48,603 nucleotides of DNA from Clostridiaceae bacterium DTU079 (GTDB taxonomy: Bacteria; Bacillota; Clostridia; Acetivibrionales; Acetivibrionaceae): contig LFSC01000056.1 in NCBI GenBank assembly GCA_001512505.1, positions 73,785-122,387 on the forward strand, given 5' to 3'. The position numbers and the translations under genes were made by a program. The notes under the pieces are model-generated. The model was not told the DNA's origin. It was given only the letters and a program-made list of their open reading frames with translations, and did not search any database. How positions within the stretch are numbered: the first letter of the stretch is position 1; every line of letters starts with the position of its first letter. This document shows, piece by piece, positions 20,859 to 30,214 of the stretch.

Positions 20859-21383
20859 TCATATTTGCCTACACATTATTGATATGCCCTGTTGCTCGTA
20901 ATTAGAAGCAAAACTCTTGTTAATCCTCATTATTTCGCTAAAATTTTGTTTTTTCCAGAAAAGTTTGCCTATAATATTTTCCTCGCACACCGAAAGATAA
21001 ATCTTAGTAACCTTGGTATTCTCCTTTAGGTAACCGATAAGCATATTAACAACTTCGGTGCCATATCCTTTTCGCTGTAATCCGGGTTCTATCATGATGG
21101 TATTAATCCAAGCAGTATCTTCAAAGCCATTTGTAATCTGTCCTTTCAAAAACCCAATCATTTTACCGGATTCAATACTGAAAATACCCAAACAGAAATC
21201 CTTCTGTGAAAAAAAATTTTTAAAAAAATAGCTTTTCACTTCCTTAATTGTCACCGGCTCAAATATACCTGTCGCATATTTAAAATCATCGATATCATTG
21301 AACCATTTTAATACATGTTCAAGATCATTGACACCAAGATCCCTTAAGTACAATATGGTGCCTTTTATATTCAAAGAATACAT
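20859..21383 (-). CDS. GNAT-family N-acetyltransferase
   Basis: A 174-residue acetyl-CoA-dependent acetyltransferase. The GNAT core is visible: LYLRDLGVNDLEHVLKW at the start, IGFLKGQITN, then the acetyl-CoA loop IEPGLQRKGYGTEVV (Q/RxxGxG/A). The RimJ/RimL-like N-terminus suggests an amino group on a protein or small molecule as substrate, but it cannot be named. ATG at 21383 is preceded by AGGGGG. It stands alone. Confidence 0.85.
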   Translation of the reverse strand: MYSLNIKGTILYLRDLGVNDLEHVLKWFNDIDDFKYATGIFEPVTIKEVKSYFFKNFFSQKDFCLGIFSIESGKMIGFLKGQITNGFEDTAWINTIMIEPGLQRKGYGTEVVNMLIGYLKENTKVTKIYLSVCEENIIGKLFWKKQNFSEIMRINKSFASNYEQQGISIMCRQI

Positions 21384-21563
21384 CGGATCCCCCTAAGCTT
21401 ATAAAGGTACATTTTTCTATTTGCTATGGTATACATGCCGGAAAATAAGCTATTTATATTTTTTAGATTTATTTAATGTACCCGGAATAATTGGATATAA
21501 AAGATATATATTTATAATTTCTACATAACTGTCTCAGATTCCTTTAATTATGTTCAAAATTTT

Positions 21564-21570
21564 CATGTTA
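21564..21570 (+). promoter_or_regulatory. Possible forespore (sigma-F/G) -10 element of the SASP gene
   Basis: CATGTTA fits the CATNNTA -10 pattern of forespore sigma factors, about 70 bases before the SASP start. No convincing GNATR -35 is seen at the right distance. Confidence 0.3.
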
Positions 21571-21638
21571 TAAAAGCCGTGTTATTTCAAAAAATAAAAA
21601 TGCCCAGTTAGTTAAAGGTGGGCAAGGAGGTGAATATT

Positions 21639-21839
21639 ATGCCGAACAACGATAAAAAGGTCGTACCGAATGCAAAAGAATCCCTTAACAAGTTGAAATA
21701 TGAAGTTGCATCCCAGGTAGGAGTAAACTTAAAGCAGGGTTATAACGGTGATCTTAAAGCTTCAGAAGCGGGAAAAATAGGCGGAAATATTACAAAGAAG
21801 CTAATTGAAATGGCTGAAAAGCAATTGGCAGGAAAATAA
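21639..21839 (+). CDS. Alpha/beta-type small acid-soluble spore protein
   Basis: A 66-residue SASP that coats spore DNA and is degraded by GPR at germination. Family features: the GPR cleavage region KYEVASQVGV, and the C-terminal GGNITKKLIEMAEKQL, with AGKIGGN before it. ATG at 21639 follows AAGGAGGTG ideally; a frame starting 21 bases earlier is an artefact. Together with gpr (14053-15054) it shows that the organism forms endospores. Forespore expression is expected. Confidence 0.95.
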   Translation: MPNNDKKVVPNAKESLNKLKYEVASQVGVNLKQGYNGDLKASEAGKIGGNITKKLIEMAEKQLAGK

Positions 21840-21998
21840 TTTTATGGAATTTGCTTAATTTTCACAAAAAACCAACAACTATTTGATTTAATTATTGTAC
21901 AGTTTACCGATTAACTTATAAAATTATATGTTGTATACTATAATTGTTCGAAAGGACTTTTAATATATTTTTTCCTCTATACAACGTTATTGTATACT

Positions 21999-22030
21999 CT
22001 GCAGCAAGAAGTTATAGGCTGCAGTTTTTT
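21999..22030 (+). terminator. Plus-strand terminator of a possible short RNA
   Basis: Perfect 7-base arms CTGCAGC / GCTGCAG followed by six T. It is about 160 bases past the SASP stop. A TATAAT-like sequence with TTGTATAC lies at about 21935-21950, so it may end either the SASP mRNA or a separate RNA of about 75 nt. Confidence 0.5.
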
Positions 22031-22091
22031 GTCTAAAACCTTTTGAGCAAACAAGCTCCTATTAATATCAAGTGTATTGATTTTCTTGTAA

Positions 22092-22112
22092 CAAGGGGGT
22101 GATTCCCCCTTG
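22092..22112 (-). terminator. Hairpin after thiC
   Basis: Arms CAAGGGGG and CCCCCTTG, 8 perfect pairs, about 50 bases past the thiC stop; the U-run is weak (TTGTTAC), so termination may be partial. Confidence 0.5.
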
Positions 22113-22159
22113 CCCCCTTTACTTTTTGCCTATATTTTCGTCAAATTCAAGTGAAAAAT

Positions 22160-23458
22160 TTACAAAACGTTTATATCCTCACCCTTTAAAACACGGTTCA
22201 TGTTTCGAACGGCACACATTTTTCCACACATGGTACAGGTATCTTCATGCTCCGGTTTTGAGCTTTCCCTGTATTTTCTCGGCTTTTCACCATCTATGGC
22301 AAGCTCGAACATTCTATTCCAGTCTAAGTTTCTTCTTGCCTCACTCATCTTGTAGTCCCATTCTCTTGCGCCTTTGATTCCCTTTGCAATATCCGCAGCA
22401 TGAGCAGCTATTTTCGATGCAATAATTCCTTCCTTCATATCGTCGATATCGGGAAGCCTTAAGTGCTCCGCAGGAGTCACATAGCATAAAAAGTCGGCAC
22501 CGTAGGTAGCCGCAATGGCTCCACCTATGGCAGAGGTTATGTGGTCATATCCCGGTGCCACATCGGTTACAATCGGCCCTAAAACATAAAAAGGTGCCCC
22601 GTGGCATAGCCTTTTTTCCAAAACCATGTTTGCTGCAATTTCGTTTATGGCCATGTGTCCCGGTCCTTCAATCATTACCTGTACGTTTTTATCCCAAGCC
22701 CTCTTTGTCAGCTCTCCCAAGACGATAAGCTCCTGTATCTGGGGTGCATCGGTGGAATCGTTTATGCTTCCGGGTCTTAACGCATCGCCGAGACTAACGG
22801 TCACATCATATTTTTCAAAAATATCCAGGAGCCTGTCAAATTGCTCATAAAACGGATTTTCATTTCCCGTCAGCTCCATCCATGCAAATAACAGGGAACC
22901 GCCCCTGGACACTATATTGGTAAGTCTCCCGTTCTCCTTGAAACGCCTGGCTGTCTCCCGGTTTATGCCGGCATGTACGGTCATAAAATCCACCCCGTCC
23001 TCGGCATGCCTTTCCACTACCTCAAAAAACTCTTCGGCGGTTATTTCCTTTAGCTCCTTGTTATAAAAGCCTACAGCATCATATACGGGTACGGTACCTA
23101 TCATTGCAGGCGACATCCCGACAAGCTGCTTTCGAAATTCCCGGGTTTTTCCGAAGGAGCTTAAGTCCATTATTGCCTCTGCATTAAGCTCAATGGCTTT
23201 TCTGGCCTTTTGGAGCTCAATGTCAAAATTACAGCAGTCCTTTGATATGCCCAAATTAACGTTTATCTTTGTCCTCAAGCCTTCACCGATCCCCTCAGGA
23301 TCAATGCTTTTATGATTTTTATTTGCGGGTATTATCACCCTTCCGCAGGCAATAAGCTTTCTTAACTCTTCAGCATGAAATCCCTCTTTTCTCGCAACCG
23401 TCTTCATTTCCTCGGTTATAATTCCCTTTTTTGCAGCATCCATTTGTGTTGTATACAT
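22160..23458 (-). CDS. thiC: Phosphomethylpyrimidine synthase
   Basis: A radical SAM enzyme that turns aminoimidazole ribotide into the HMP-phosphate pyrimidine of thiamine. At 432 residues it is the short clostridial form. Visible: [39 protein letters not shown], the region [14 protein letters not shown] and the C-terminal cluster-binding [12 protein letters not shown] at 23458 follows GAGGGG and sits 4 bases after the thiE stop, so it is the last gene of the TPP-riboswitch thi operon (thiS-G-H-F-E-C). Confidence 0.96.
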   Translation of the reverse strand: MYTTQMDAAKKGIITEEMKTVARKEGFHAEELRKLIACGRVIIPANKNHKSIDPEGIGEGLRTKINVNLGISKDCCNFDIELQKARKAIELNAEAIMDLSSFGKTREFRKQLVGMSPAMIGTVPVYDAVGFYNKELKEITAEEFFEVVERHAEDGVDFMTVHAGINRETARRFKENGRLTNIVSRGGSLLFAWMELTGNENPFYEQFDRLLDIFEKYDVTVSLGDALRPGSINDSTDAPQIQELIVLGELTKRAWDKNVQVMIEGPGHMAINEIAANMVLEKRLCHGAPFYVLGPIVTDVAPGYDHITSAIGGAIAATYGADFLCYVTPAEHLRLPDIDDMKEGIIASKIAAHAADIAKGIKGAREWDYKMSEARRNLDWNRMFELAIDGEKPRKYRESSKPEHEDTCTMCGKMCAVRNMNRVLKGEDINVL

Positions 23459-23462
23459 TTTC

Positions 23463-24512
23463 TTACCCCTCTCGAAACTTTGATTTTATTCTCGCGATCT
23501 TTTCCTCTATGTCATCGGCCCCAACAATCTCCGTAACCATTGCAATGCACCCGGCACCATGACTTAAGACCTCACCCATGTTGTGCTCCTTGATACCCCC
23601 TATAGCAACAAAGGGTATTTTTATGTTTTTCACCACATAGTCCAGGTACCCAAGCCCCACCGGTTCGCATACATCCTTTTTGGTATATGTCTTGTACAAG
23701 GGTCCTACTCCTATATAGTCAGCCCCCCGTCTTACTGCTTCCTCGGCCTGCTCCGGCGAATGGGTGGAAAGTCCGATAATCATCTCCTCTCCCACCAACT
23801 TCCTTACTTTTTCAACGGGTATGTCATCCTGCCCTATATGCACCCCATCGGCCTTAACCAGCATTGCAATATCCACATTGTCATTTACTATAAAGGTGAC
23901 ACCGGCTTTCTCGGTCATTTCCCGGATTTTCAGGCACTCATAATACTTTTCCGACAGCTTCTTATCCTTCTCCCTGTACTGAAGTACCTTTACTCCGGCC
24001 TTTATCATCCTTTCCACCACTTCAATATTGCTGCGTCCTTTTGAATGCTCCTCTGAAGTAATGCAATACAAGCCGGTATCAAGTTTTTTAAGTTTTTCCC
24101 TTTTACTCATGACCTTGAAATACTCCTTTTCAATGCCATATGCAATGAACCTGTAACCCTCATATAGCTTGGAAAGCTCATATTTGCCCATCACCTTCAG
24201 GTTTTCTTCTATTGTCCTCAATGCCTCCTGAATTCTTTTGAAATTGGCAGCGGAAAGCTCCGTAACCGATGCTTTTTTATCAATTTGAAGCTCCATTGAA
24301 ACCCTTACACCTACATCTGTGGCACTGTTCCTGCCCTCCAAAAGCATCGGCATCATATCCATAAGGTTTTTTCTTATGTTATGCCTCAGCTCCTTTAGCC
24401 TTTTTGAAAAGTGTAAATCGTCAAAATAAAACCTCGCAAGGTCCTCCAAAACCCTCAGCCCCTCCGACGCCCTGTTAATATTGGCATCCAATATCCTGTA
24501 TAGCTTATCCAT
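23463..24512 (-). CDS. thiE: Thiamine phosphate synthase with N-terminal ThiD2 domain
   Basis: A 349-residue fusion. Residues about 1-135 form a helical ThiD2-type domain ([31 protein letters not shown]), proposed in the literature to be an alternative HMP-phosphate kinase. Residues about 145-349 are ThiE, a TIM barrel that joins HMP pyrophosphate to thiazole phosphate: [53 protein letters not shown] and IPFVAIGGI. No thiD or thiM is in the operon, which fits the fusion supplying the kinase step (inference). The gene lies between thiF and thiC. Confidence 0.9.
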   Translation of the reverse strand: MDKLYRILDANINRASEGLRVLEDLARFYFDDLHFSKRLKELRHNIRKNLMDMMPMLLEGRNSATDVGVRVSMELQIDKKASVTELSAANFKRIQEALRTIEENLKVMGKYELSKLYEGYRFIAYGIEKEYFKVMSKREKLKKLDTGLYCITSEEHSKGRSNIEVVERMIKAGVKVLQYREKDKKLSEKYYECLKIREMTEKAGVTFIVNDNVDIAMLVKADGVHIGQDDIPVEKVRKLVGEEMIIGLSTHSPEQAEEAVRRGADYIGVGPLYKTYTKKDVCEPVGLGYLDYVVKNIKIPFVAIGGIKEHNMGEVLSHGAGCIAMVTEIVGADDIEEKIARIKSKFREG

Positions 24513-24637
24513 TAAACCACCGCTTTCATCTTTGACATTATTTCATTTAATCCATTGTCTAGATCCTTAATTTCCTTAAGCCTGTTCTATTCATTGCCTT
24601 AATCCTTTATTGCCTTAACCATGTTTAATCCATTACA

Positions 24638-25249
24638 CTAATCTTTATTTAAAAAATAGTTCAAAATCAAATCCGCCTGCTTTGCCGCTGCGATGTTGAC
24701 TCTCGGAGAAATGGGAGGCACCCCTTCTTTTACCTCGGAGACAGAATCCCCCACCATATAAAACTTATCGTGCACCTTTCTTACTTTTATATCATCACTG
24801 TTTCCCCATCCGGCCAATCCCGATGCACAGACAAAGAACTTTCCCGATGAATAAAACCTTTCTGCCATCATGGTTTTACAATTCACCCGGTCAAAGGCCT
24901 CCACCACAGCATCACAATCATCAAACAAATTTTTGGCATTGTACTGTTCTACTCTTTGCTGTATGGTTTCAATTCTGACTTCCGGGTTAATTCTCTCGAG
25001 GTTTTCCTTTAGTGCCAGGACCTTGGGCATTCCCAACTGGTCAAGAAAGTAGAACTGACGGTTTAAATTTGATGGCTCCACCACATCAAAGTCAACTATT
25101 TTTAGTTTACAAAAGCCGCTTCTGACAAGGTTAAAGGCACAGTTTGAGCCCAGGCCGCCGGCCCCGGCAATACCCACTTTGACCTTTTTCAACTTTTCAA
25201 GCTTATCTTCACCGATATAGGACACCAGTCCCCTTTCAAATTCATTCAT
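24638..25249 (-). CDS. thiF: ThiS adenylyltransferase
   Basis: A 203-residue E1-like enzyme that adenylates the C-terminal Gly of ThiS before sulfur transfer. The nucleotide-binding GIAGAGGLGSNCAFNL and NLNRQFYFLDQLG motifs are present. The short length fits the clostridial ThiF. ATG at 25249 follows TGGAGG; the frame from 25261 lacks a site. The 125 bases downstream before thiE contain imperfect repeats of ATTGCCTTAATCC. Confidence 0.9.
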   Translation of the reverse strand: MNEFERGLVSYIGEDKLEKLKKVKVGIAGAGGLGSNCAFNLVRSGFCKLKIVDFDVVEPSNLNRQFYFLDQLGMPKVLALKENLERINPEVRIETIQQRVEQYNAKNLFDDCDAVVEAFDRVNCKTMMAERFYSSGKFFVCASGLAGWGNSDDIKVRKVHDKFYMVGDSVSEVKEGVPPISPRVNIAAAKQADLILNYFLNKD

Positions 25250-25333
25250 ATAAGCCTCCACAAAAAAACTATATTATCTGGCAATCTCTTTACTTTGTGA
25301 CCGTGAAGAGTCCAATGCTTTCACTATAATCAA

Positions 25334-26437
25334 CTATATTGCCTGCCAATCTTTAAATACCGGTTGATAACCCTTCTCATAAATCCTTTGCTTTATTTCT
25401 TCAACTCCCCGCCGGTCATTGATGTCAAATTGGCCTTCGCTCTTATTCTCCTGGGTATGTCCGCCCACCTCGGTACTTGACCCGGCAGACATTTTTGTAA
25501 CTCCCAGCCCTATTAAATTATCTCTGAAGCTTTGACTTTCTCTCGTGGAAATCGTTATTCCCGCCCTGGGCATAAAAAGCCTTTGGGCAAGCATTATCTG
25601 TACCAAATCCCTGTCTTCGACGACATAGGGAGGCGTAAAACCGCCGCATTGTGGTCTAATCCTCGGAAGGGATATGCTTATCTCCGTATCAGGATACCTG
25701 GTCTGAAGATAGTCAGCATGGATTCCGGTAAAAAAAGCTTCCTTTCTCCAGTCATCCAGACCTAAAAGAGCGCCGATGTTTACACTTCTCATCGATGCTC
25801 GGCACGCCCTTTCCGGTGCATCAAGCCTGTATCTGTAATTTCTCTTCGGGCCCTTAATGTGAAGCTTTTCGTACACCTCTTCGTTATATACCTCTTGGTA
25901 AATTGTAAAGCCGTCAACACCGGTTTCAATGAGCTCTTTGTATTCGCTTTCCTCCAAAGGATATACTTCTATTGATATGGACCTGAAATACTTTTTTAAA
26001 ACCTCAACACACTGTTTTATGTATTGCACCGGACTTTCACGCCGGGACTCACCCGTAAGAATCAAAATATGTCTTAGGCCGGTAGACGAGATGGCCTGCG
26101 CCTCTTTCTCCACCTCTTCCAATGTAAGCTTTTTTCTATTAATCTTATTTGCTATATTAAATCCGCAATACACGCATTGATTTACACAGTAATTGGCCAA
26201 ATACATCGGAGTATATAAAAATATGACTTTTCCGAAATTCTGTATTGTAAGCTTCCTTGCCTTCTGTGCCATTGGCTCCAGGTATTTTGACGCCTTTTGG
26301 GACAAAAGCATTAAAAATTCGAGCTCCGTAATTCTATCTTTGCTTATTGTGTTTATAATGTCCTGTTCCGAAACCCTATCAAAAAAAGTTTCAAAATCAA
26401 AGTTTTTATATTCCAGATATCTTTCATAAAAGCTCAT
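25334..26437 (-). CDS. thiH: 2-iminoacetate synthase (tyrosine lyase)
   Basis: A radical SAM enzyme, 367 residues, that cleaves tyrosine to dehydroglycine for thiazole formation in anaerobes. The iron-sulfur motif CVNQCVYC (CxxxCxxC) lies at about residue 85, followed by the radical SAM barrel ([17 protein letters not shown]) and the family C-terminus ([18 protein letters not shown]). Using ThiH rather than the oxygen-dependent ThiO fits an anaerobic host. It sits between thiG and thiF. Confidence 0.96.
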   Translation of the reverse strand: MSFYERYLEYKNFDFETFFDRVSEQDIINTISKDRITELEFLMLLSQKASKYLEPMAQKARKLTIQNFGKVIFLYTPMYLANYCVNQCVYCGFNIANKINRKKLTLEEVEKEAQAISSTGLRHILILTGESRRESPVQYIKQCVEVLKKYFRSISIEVYPLEESEYKELIETGVDGFTIYQEVYNEEVYEKLHIKGPKRNYRYRLDAPERACRASMRSVNIGALLGLDDWRKEAFFTGIHADYLQTRYPDTEISISLPRIRPQCGGFTPPYVVEDRDLVQIMLAQRLFMPRAGITISTRESQSFRDNLIGLGVTKMSAGSSTEVGGHTQENKSEGQFDINDRRGVEEIKQRIYEKGYQPVFKDWQAI

Positions 26438-26573
26438 AGTTCTTCCCCTTTTCTTAATAAAGCAAATAAATATTTCAGAAACTGAATTTCACCGGCTGAA
26501 TCCGTCACGTGGAATTTATTACATATTTTTACTTTCACTATAACTCTATAATTAACTGTAAATACACCAAAAA

Positions 26574-27359
26574 TCATTCACTCTCCCAGGCGCTCAGAAA
26601 ACCCGTCAGAGGAGAGGAAGCCTCGGCATATTCCTTTACTGCCCCGGTTCCGGAAAGAAAAGCCATTCTTCCGGCCTCAACCGCCTTAGAAAAAGCTGCA
26701 GCCATTGCTATAGGATCACCTGCAGTAGCAATAGCAGTATTGACCAAAACGGCCGCAGCCCCAATTTCCATAGCCTCACATGCCTCTGAAGGCTTTCCGA
26801 TGCCTGCATCGACAATCACAGGAATATCAATTTCATCAATGAGAATTTTAACCAATTCCTTGGTCTTAAGCCCTTTATTCGTGCCTATAGGAGCGCCCAA
26901 CGGCATTACCGCCGCAGCACCTGCATCCCTCAGCCTTTTTGCATCCATAAGGTCAGGGTTCATATAAGGCAGCACCACAAAGCCTTCTTTTACAAGTATC
27001 TCCGTTGCCTTAACGGTTTCCCGGTTGTCGGGAAGCAGATACCGGTTGTCCGATATCACCTCAATTTTTACAAAGTTACCGCAGCCTGACGCTCTTGCAA
27101 GTCTTGCAATTCTTACAGCCTCCTCGGCATTTCTTGCTCCGGAGGTGTTGGGCATAAGAATACACTCTTCGGGAATATAGTTCAGCATGTTCTCCTCATC
27201 GGAATCGAAATCAATCCTTCTTAAAGCTACAGTAATCACTTGGGCTTTAGAATTTTTTATAACATCAGGTATTATCCTGTTTGCCGGAAATTTTCCCGTT
27301 CCAATGAAAAGCCTGCTGGTAATGTACCTTCCTCCGATAATTAACTTGTCATCCATCAT
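26574..27359 (-). CDS. thiG: Thiazole synthase
   Basis: A 261-residue TIM-barrel enzyme that forms thiazole phosphate from deoxyxylulose phosphate, dehydroglycine and ThiS thiocarboxylate. Motifs: [19 protein letters not shown] at the start, the Schiff-base Lys region NFVKIEV, and [27 protein letters not shown] at the phosphate site. ATG at 27359 is 3 bases after thiS and has GGAGGGGG inside its end, so translation is coupled. Confidence 0.96.
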   Translation of the reverse strand: MMDDKLIIGGRYITSRLFIGTGKFPANRIIPDVIKNSKAQVITVALRRIDFDSDEENMLNYIPEECILMPNTSGARNAEEAVRIARLARASGCGNFVKIEVISDNRYLLPDNRETVKATEILVKEGFVVLPYMNPDLMDAKRLRDAGAAAVMPLGAPIGTNKGLKTKELVKILIDEIDIPVIVDAGIGKPSEACEAMEIGAAAVLVNTAIATAGDPIAMAAAFSKAVEAGRMAFLSGTGAVKEYAEASSPLTGFLSAWESE

Positions 27360-27362
27360 ATT

Positions 27363-27563
27363 TCATCCCCCTCCAACAAATCTTAATATCTCAAGCCTGT
27401 CGTTTTCCTTTAAAGCAACCTTTTCCCAGTCTTCCTTCTTTGGAATCTCCATGTTGTATTCAACCACTATTCTGTCAGGCTCCAGTCCCTTGTATCGGAT
27501 TAAATCTGCAAGAGTCATTCCGTCCTTTATTTCCGTTTCTTTACCGTTTAAAACAATCAACAC
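27363..27563 (-). CDS. thiS: Sulfur carrier protein ThiS
   Basis: A 66-residue ubiquitin-like carrier that ends in the diglycine (here RFVGGG) to which ThiF attaches AMP and on which the thiocarboxylate forms. Start is GTG at 27563 after GGAGGTGAAGG. It is the first gene of the operon, 35 bases after the riboswitch terminator. Confidence 0.92.
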   Translation of the reverse strand: MLIVLNGKETEIKDGMTLADLIRYKGLEPDRIVVEYNMEIPKKEDWEKVALKENDRLEILRFVGGG

Positions 27564-27597
27564 TTTCCTTCACCTCCCCATTACGAAAAAAGATATT

Positions 27598-27624
27598 AAA
27601 AAACGCCTACCTGAAAGGTAAGCG
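27598..27624 (-). terminator. Riboswitch-controlled terminator before thiS
   Basis: On the minus strand the arms CGCTTACCT / AGGTAGGCG (one G-U) close a short loop and are followed by six U. Placed between the TPP aptamer and thiS, it is the expression platform: TPP should favour termination. Confidence 0.85.
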
Positions 27625-27647
27625 TAAAAATCTACAAAACCACTTAA

Positions 27648-27738
27648 ACGAGCTTCCCTCCGGCAGTACTAGCTGCATCAGGTTCAAAGGGTTAAGAGGT
27701 ATTCCTCTCTCTCAGCCTAAACGGCACCCCTAGCCTAA
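27648..27738 (-). promoter_or_regulatory. TPP (THI-box) riboswitch
   Basis: Read on the minus strand: GGGGTGCC, then GGCTGAGAG (the P2/J3-2 core), a small P3 hairpin, AACCCTTTGAACCTGATGCAG (shown in two parts, CCCTTTGAACCTGATG being the pyrimidine-sensing core) and CGGAGGGAAGC closing P1. All conserved elements of the TPP aptamer are present. It controls thiSGHFEC by transcription attenuation. Confidence 0.96.
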
Positions 27739-27761
27739 ACATAATTATTCTGTTTTCCCTC

Positions 27762-27790
27762 ATTATACTCCAACAACAAAAAGTTGTAAA
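27762..27790 (-). promoter_or_regulatory. Sigma-A promoter of the thi operon
   Basis: On the minus strand, TTTACA (27790-27785), a 17-base spacer and TATAAT (27767-27762), placing the start about 15-20 nt before the riboswitch. Confidence 0.7.
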
Positions 27791-27814
27791 GATAAAAGTA
27801 AAGCTTTATTCAAA

Positions 27815-28366
27815 CTATCCGGCGCTATTGCTAAAATCTTTCATCTGTTCATACACTTTCTCCAACGGTACATCAATTGTATTTTGCGGTATATTTATCA
27901 TGCTACAATTAAAAGCTAAGTTCATTTTTAGAAGTCTTCTCTTTATCTTTGAAACCCTTTGTAAGGATCCTTCAACTTCGTTAAGTTCGATACCTAATAG
28001 CTTCTGTCCCATAAAATCATATATTTTAAAATCTTTAATTTCACTCCATTTTAAAAATCCCACACCAATCGCCGAAGCATTGTCTGTAAAGCCCTCTTCA
28101 TTGATGATAACAGAAGGTTTCCTTACAAAAATTCTTATAACTAAATAAATACTACAAAAGCTAAAAAATAGACAACTAATAATACCGATTATACCCAACA
28201 TCACCGGAGCTTCACCTTTGCTCATTAGCACATCTGTCCCAATGTCAATATTAAACCCCCAAATAATCAAAAACACTCCAACTAAGACAAAGGGAATTGA
28301 TAATAATAACAACTTCACCATTCTTATAACACTGGGATAAATAATAATCTCTTTCTCCGAATCCAT
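27815..28366 (-). CDS. STM3941-like membrane protein (paralogue 1)
   Basis: A 183-residue protein with two transmembrane helices (about 15-40 and 55-80) and a C-terminal PH-like soluble domain (VIINEEGFTDNASAIGVGFLKWSEIKDF, then IDVPLEKVYEQM). This layout resembles the STM3941 family, whose function is unknown. It is a tandem copy of the gene at 28458-29015, with the same order and matching motifs. ATG at 28366 follows AGCAGGTG. It is the last of a set of same-direction genes that starts with the FHA proteins, but the gaps of 80-90 bases leave co-transcription unproven. Confidence 0.75.
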   Translation of the reverse strand: MDSEKEIIIYPSVIRMVKLLLLSIPFVLVGVFLIIWGFNIDIGTDVLMSKGEAPVMLGIIGIISCLFFSFCSIYLVIRIFVRKPSVIINEEGFTDNASAIGVGFLKWSEIKDFKIYDFMGQKLLGIELNEVEGSLQRVSKIKRRLLKMNLAFNCSMINIPQNTIDVPLEKVYEQMKDFSNSAG

Positions 28367-28457
28367 AAAATTCACCTGCTTTTTGACTGTACTCTCACAA
28401 TCTACTATCGGGTATATTTTATCACATATAGCTTTTTTTGCAAAATCACCGATTCAA

Positions 28458-29015
28458 TTAACCGCACATGTGTTTGGCATCATTACTTAATTCCACCATC
28501 TTCTCATATACTGTCTCCAATGGCACATCAATTTCATTTTGATAAATGCTTATTATTGGAGCATCAAGATAGGGGTCTAATTTTTGTAGCGTTCTTTCCA
28601 GTATTGAAACCCCTTGTAAAATTTTTTCATTATCAACAAGTTCAATACCTATATACTTCTGTCTACTATGCCTACTCTTATAACTATATATTCCAAAATC
28701 CTTTATTTCACTCCATCTAAGAAATCTTATACCACCCTGCGAAGCATTATAGATAATACCTTCTTCATTTATAACAATACAAGGATCCTTTGATAATATC
28801 TTTTTAGAAATATCAAATGAGCAATAACCAAAGATCAAAGTAAAGATAAAAGAAAATATTCCTATGATCAAAGGTACCCCGGTTTTCCCCACTGGAGTAT
28901 CAATCCCAGTGATGGTTTCAAATCCGGATAAAGAGAAAAATAATGAAAATACAAAAAGCGGGATACATTGTATAAGCGAACGCAGCAACTTTCGTTCACT
29001 ATAGTAAATAACCAT
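28458..29015 (-). CDS. STM3941-like membrane protein (paralogue 2), start codon uncertain
   Basis: A 185-residue paralogue of the gene before it: two transmembrane helices, then IVINEEGIIYNASQGGIRFLRWSEIKDF and IDVPLETVYEKM. The ATG at 29015 lacks a ribosome site. Aligning the two copies shows that the bases matching paralogue 1's ATG-GAT-TCG start are ACG-GAT-TCA here (29031-29033 for ACG). So either the start was lost by an ATG-to-ACG change and translation begins inside the gene, or an ACG start is used. The N-terminal six residues (DSKKEM) are otherwise conserved between the copies. Confidence 0.65.
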   Translation of the reverse strand: MVIYYSERKLLRSLIQCIPLFVFSLFFSLSGFETITGIDTPVGKTGVPLIIGIFSFIFTLIFGYCSFDISKKILSKDPCIVINEEGIIYNASQGGIRFLRWSEIKDFGIYSYKSRHSRQKYIGIELVDNEKILQGVSILERTLQKLDPYLDAPIISIYQNEIDVPLETVYEKMVELSNDAKHMCG

Positions 29016-29116
29016 TTCTTTTTTTGAATCCGTATGGTCGCTCTCACTTTCTTATATTTTATCACTATTCTCATAACCCTAAATAAATACTTCTGTTTCA
29101 ACTGAGATCTTTTATA

Positions 29117-30199
29117 TCAAAGTTGAAAACCAACCAACTTTAACCTTTCTTGAATCACACCGTTAAAATGATCGTTTCCGTTTCGCAAGTTGAATTTATT
29201 TGCCATATCCGTGGTTTCCTTCTCAAACCAGGCTATAATATCGTCAATTGTATTAAGCTTATACTTTTCAATGATATTGCAATCCTTCTGTAGATGAATT
29301 TTCAACTGCTCTTTACCTAACTTCTTGATCTTGGTGAACATAACCCAGGACGCGAGATAAAACTCAAATTTAAAGAATATCGTATGCGTTTCAAAAGCCC
29401 ACTGAAAATGTTTTTCAAAAATATTAACGGCCTTGTTGACATCCACAACCGTCAAATATAACAAATGCTTACTCATGCTTTCCAAAAAGTCCTTGTTTTT
29501 ATATATTAATTTGTAGCCTTTTTCATGAAAAATCTGCGCATCGTTTAATCTTCCCGTCTCAAGGGATGGCAGCAACAGTTCGGCATAGGTCAAATGGGGA
29601 ATTTCAGCACATTTTAACCGTCCTGACAAAATAGGCTGAGCCATCTCAAAGGCTTTTTCATAATCCTTTATATACAATAAGTAAAGCACCTGATTATCGA
29701 TATCACAGGCTCTGCAATCACTATAACCGTCTCTTGGGCTGTTTATCCATTTAAAATATAACTCCTCAGCCCTTTCTTTAAATCCCGAACTATATAAATA
29801 TTTACATTTTATGCAGTAATACGGCCTTAAGCTTGCACCTTCCCGGTTATACTTATCCTTCATATCTTCAAAAAGTTGTTCTATCTTTTCTGAAGGCACA
29901 TCCGGGAATTTATATATTTCTTCTACAATCCACTTGTACTCCCACAACAAATCCGATATATCAAACAAATGAGGATTCTTCTCACACTGAGCCAACCGCC
30001 ATGAAAAAGCTATAATTGCATTTAGGTGATGTCCGTAAAAGACGCCCTGATGAACAATTTCTTCTCGGATATCAAAACCGGCTTTTAAGTCATTTTGACT
30101 GTCGGCAATCCTGGCCGCCTCCTCCAACATTAAAAGCTTTGCTTTCCCATCTGGCATTAAATCAATCTCTGAAAGAAGCTTTTCCAATTTACCGTCCAT
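29117..30199 (-). CDS. Helical (TPR-like) repeat protein paired with the HSP90-like gene
   Basis: A 360-residue soluble, all-helical protein with repeats of the TPR kind (AEELYFKWINSPRDG, YEKAFEMAQPILSG, and NDAQIFHEKGYKLIYKNK), but no catalytic motif. It has several Cys (CIKCKYL, CRACD) that could bind metal, unconfirmed. The gene begins 15 bases after the HSP90-like gene and in the same direction, so the two are almost certainly co-translated. TPR proteins are the classic co-chaperone partners of HSP90, so a direct complex is a reasonable inference. Homologues cannot be named from the sequence alone. Confidence 0.75.
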   Translation of the reverse strand: MDGKLEKLLSEIDLMPDGKAKLLMLEEAARIADSQNDLKAGFDIREEIVHQGVFYGHHLNAIIAFSWRLAQCEKNPHLFDISDLLWEYKWIVEEIYKFPDVPSEKIEQLFEDMKDKYNREGASLRPYYCIKCKYLYSSGFKERAEELYFKWINSPRDGYSDCRACDIDNQVLYLLYIKDYEKAFEMAQPILSGRLKCAEIPHLTYAELLLPSLETGRLNDAQIFHEKGYKLIYKNKDFLESMSKHLLYLTVVDVNKAVNIFEKHFQWAFETHTIFFKFEFYLASWVMFTKIKKLGKEQLKIHLQKDCNIIEKYKLNTIDDIIAWFEKETTDMANKFNLRNGNDHFNGVIQERLKLVGFQL

Positions 30200-30214
30200 T
30201 TTCCTATCCTCCGA

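Noticed and set aside
23360..23390. Unusual CX2CX3C cluster of ThiC taken as a defect
   Set aside because: This spacing (CTMCGKMC at the C-terminus) is, as far as I recall, normal for the short clostridial and archaeal ThiC, so it is not a loss.
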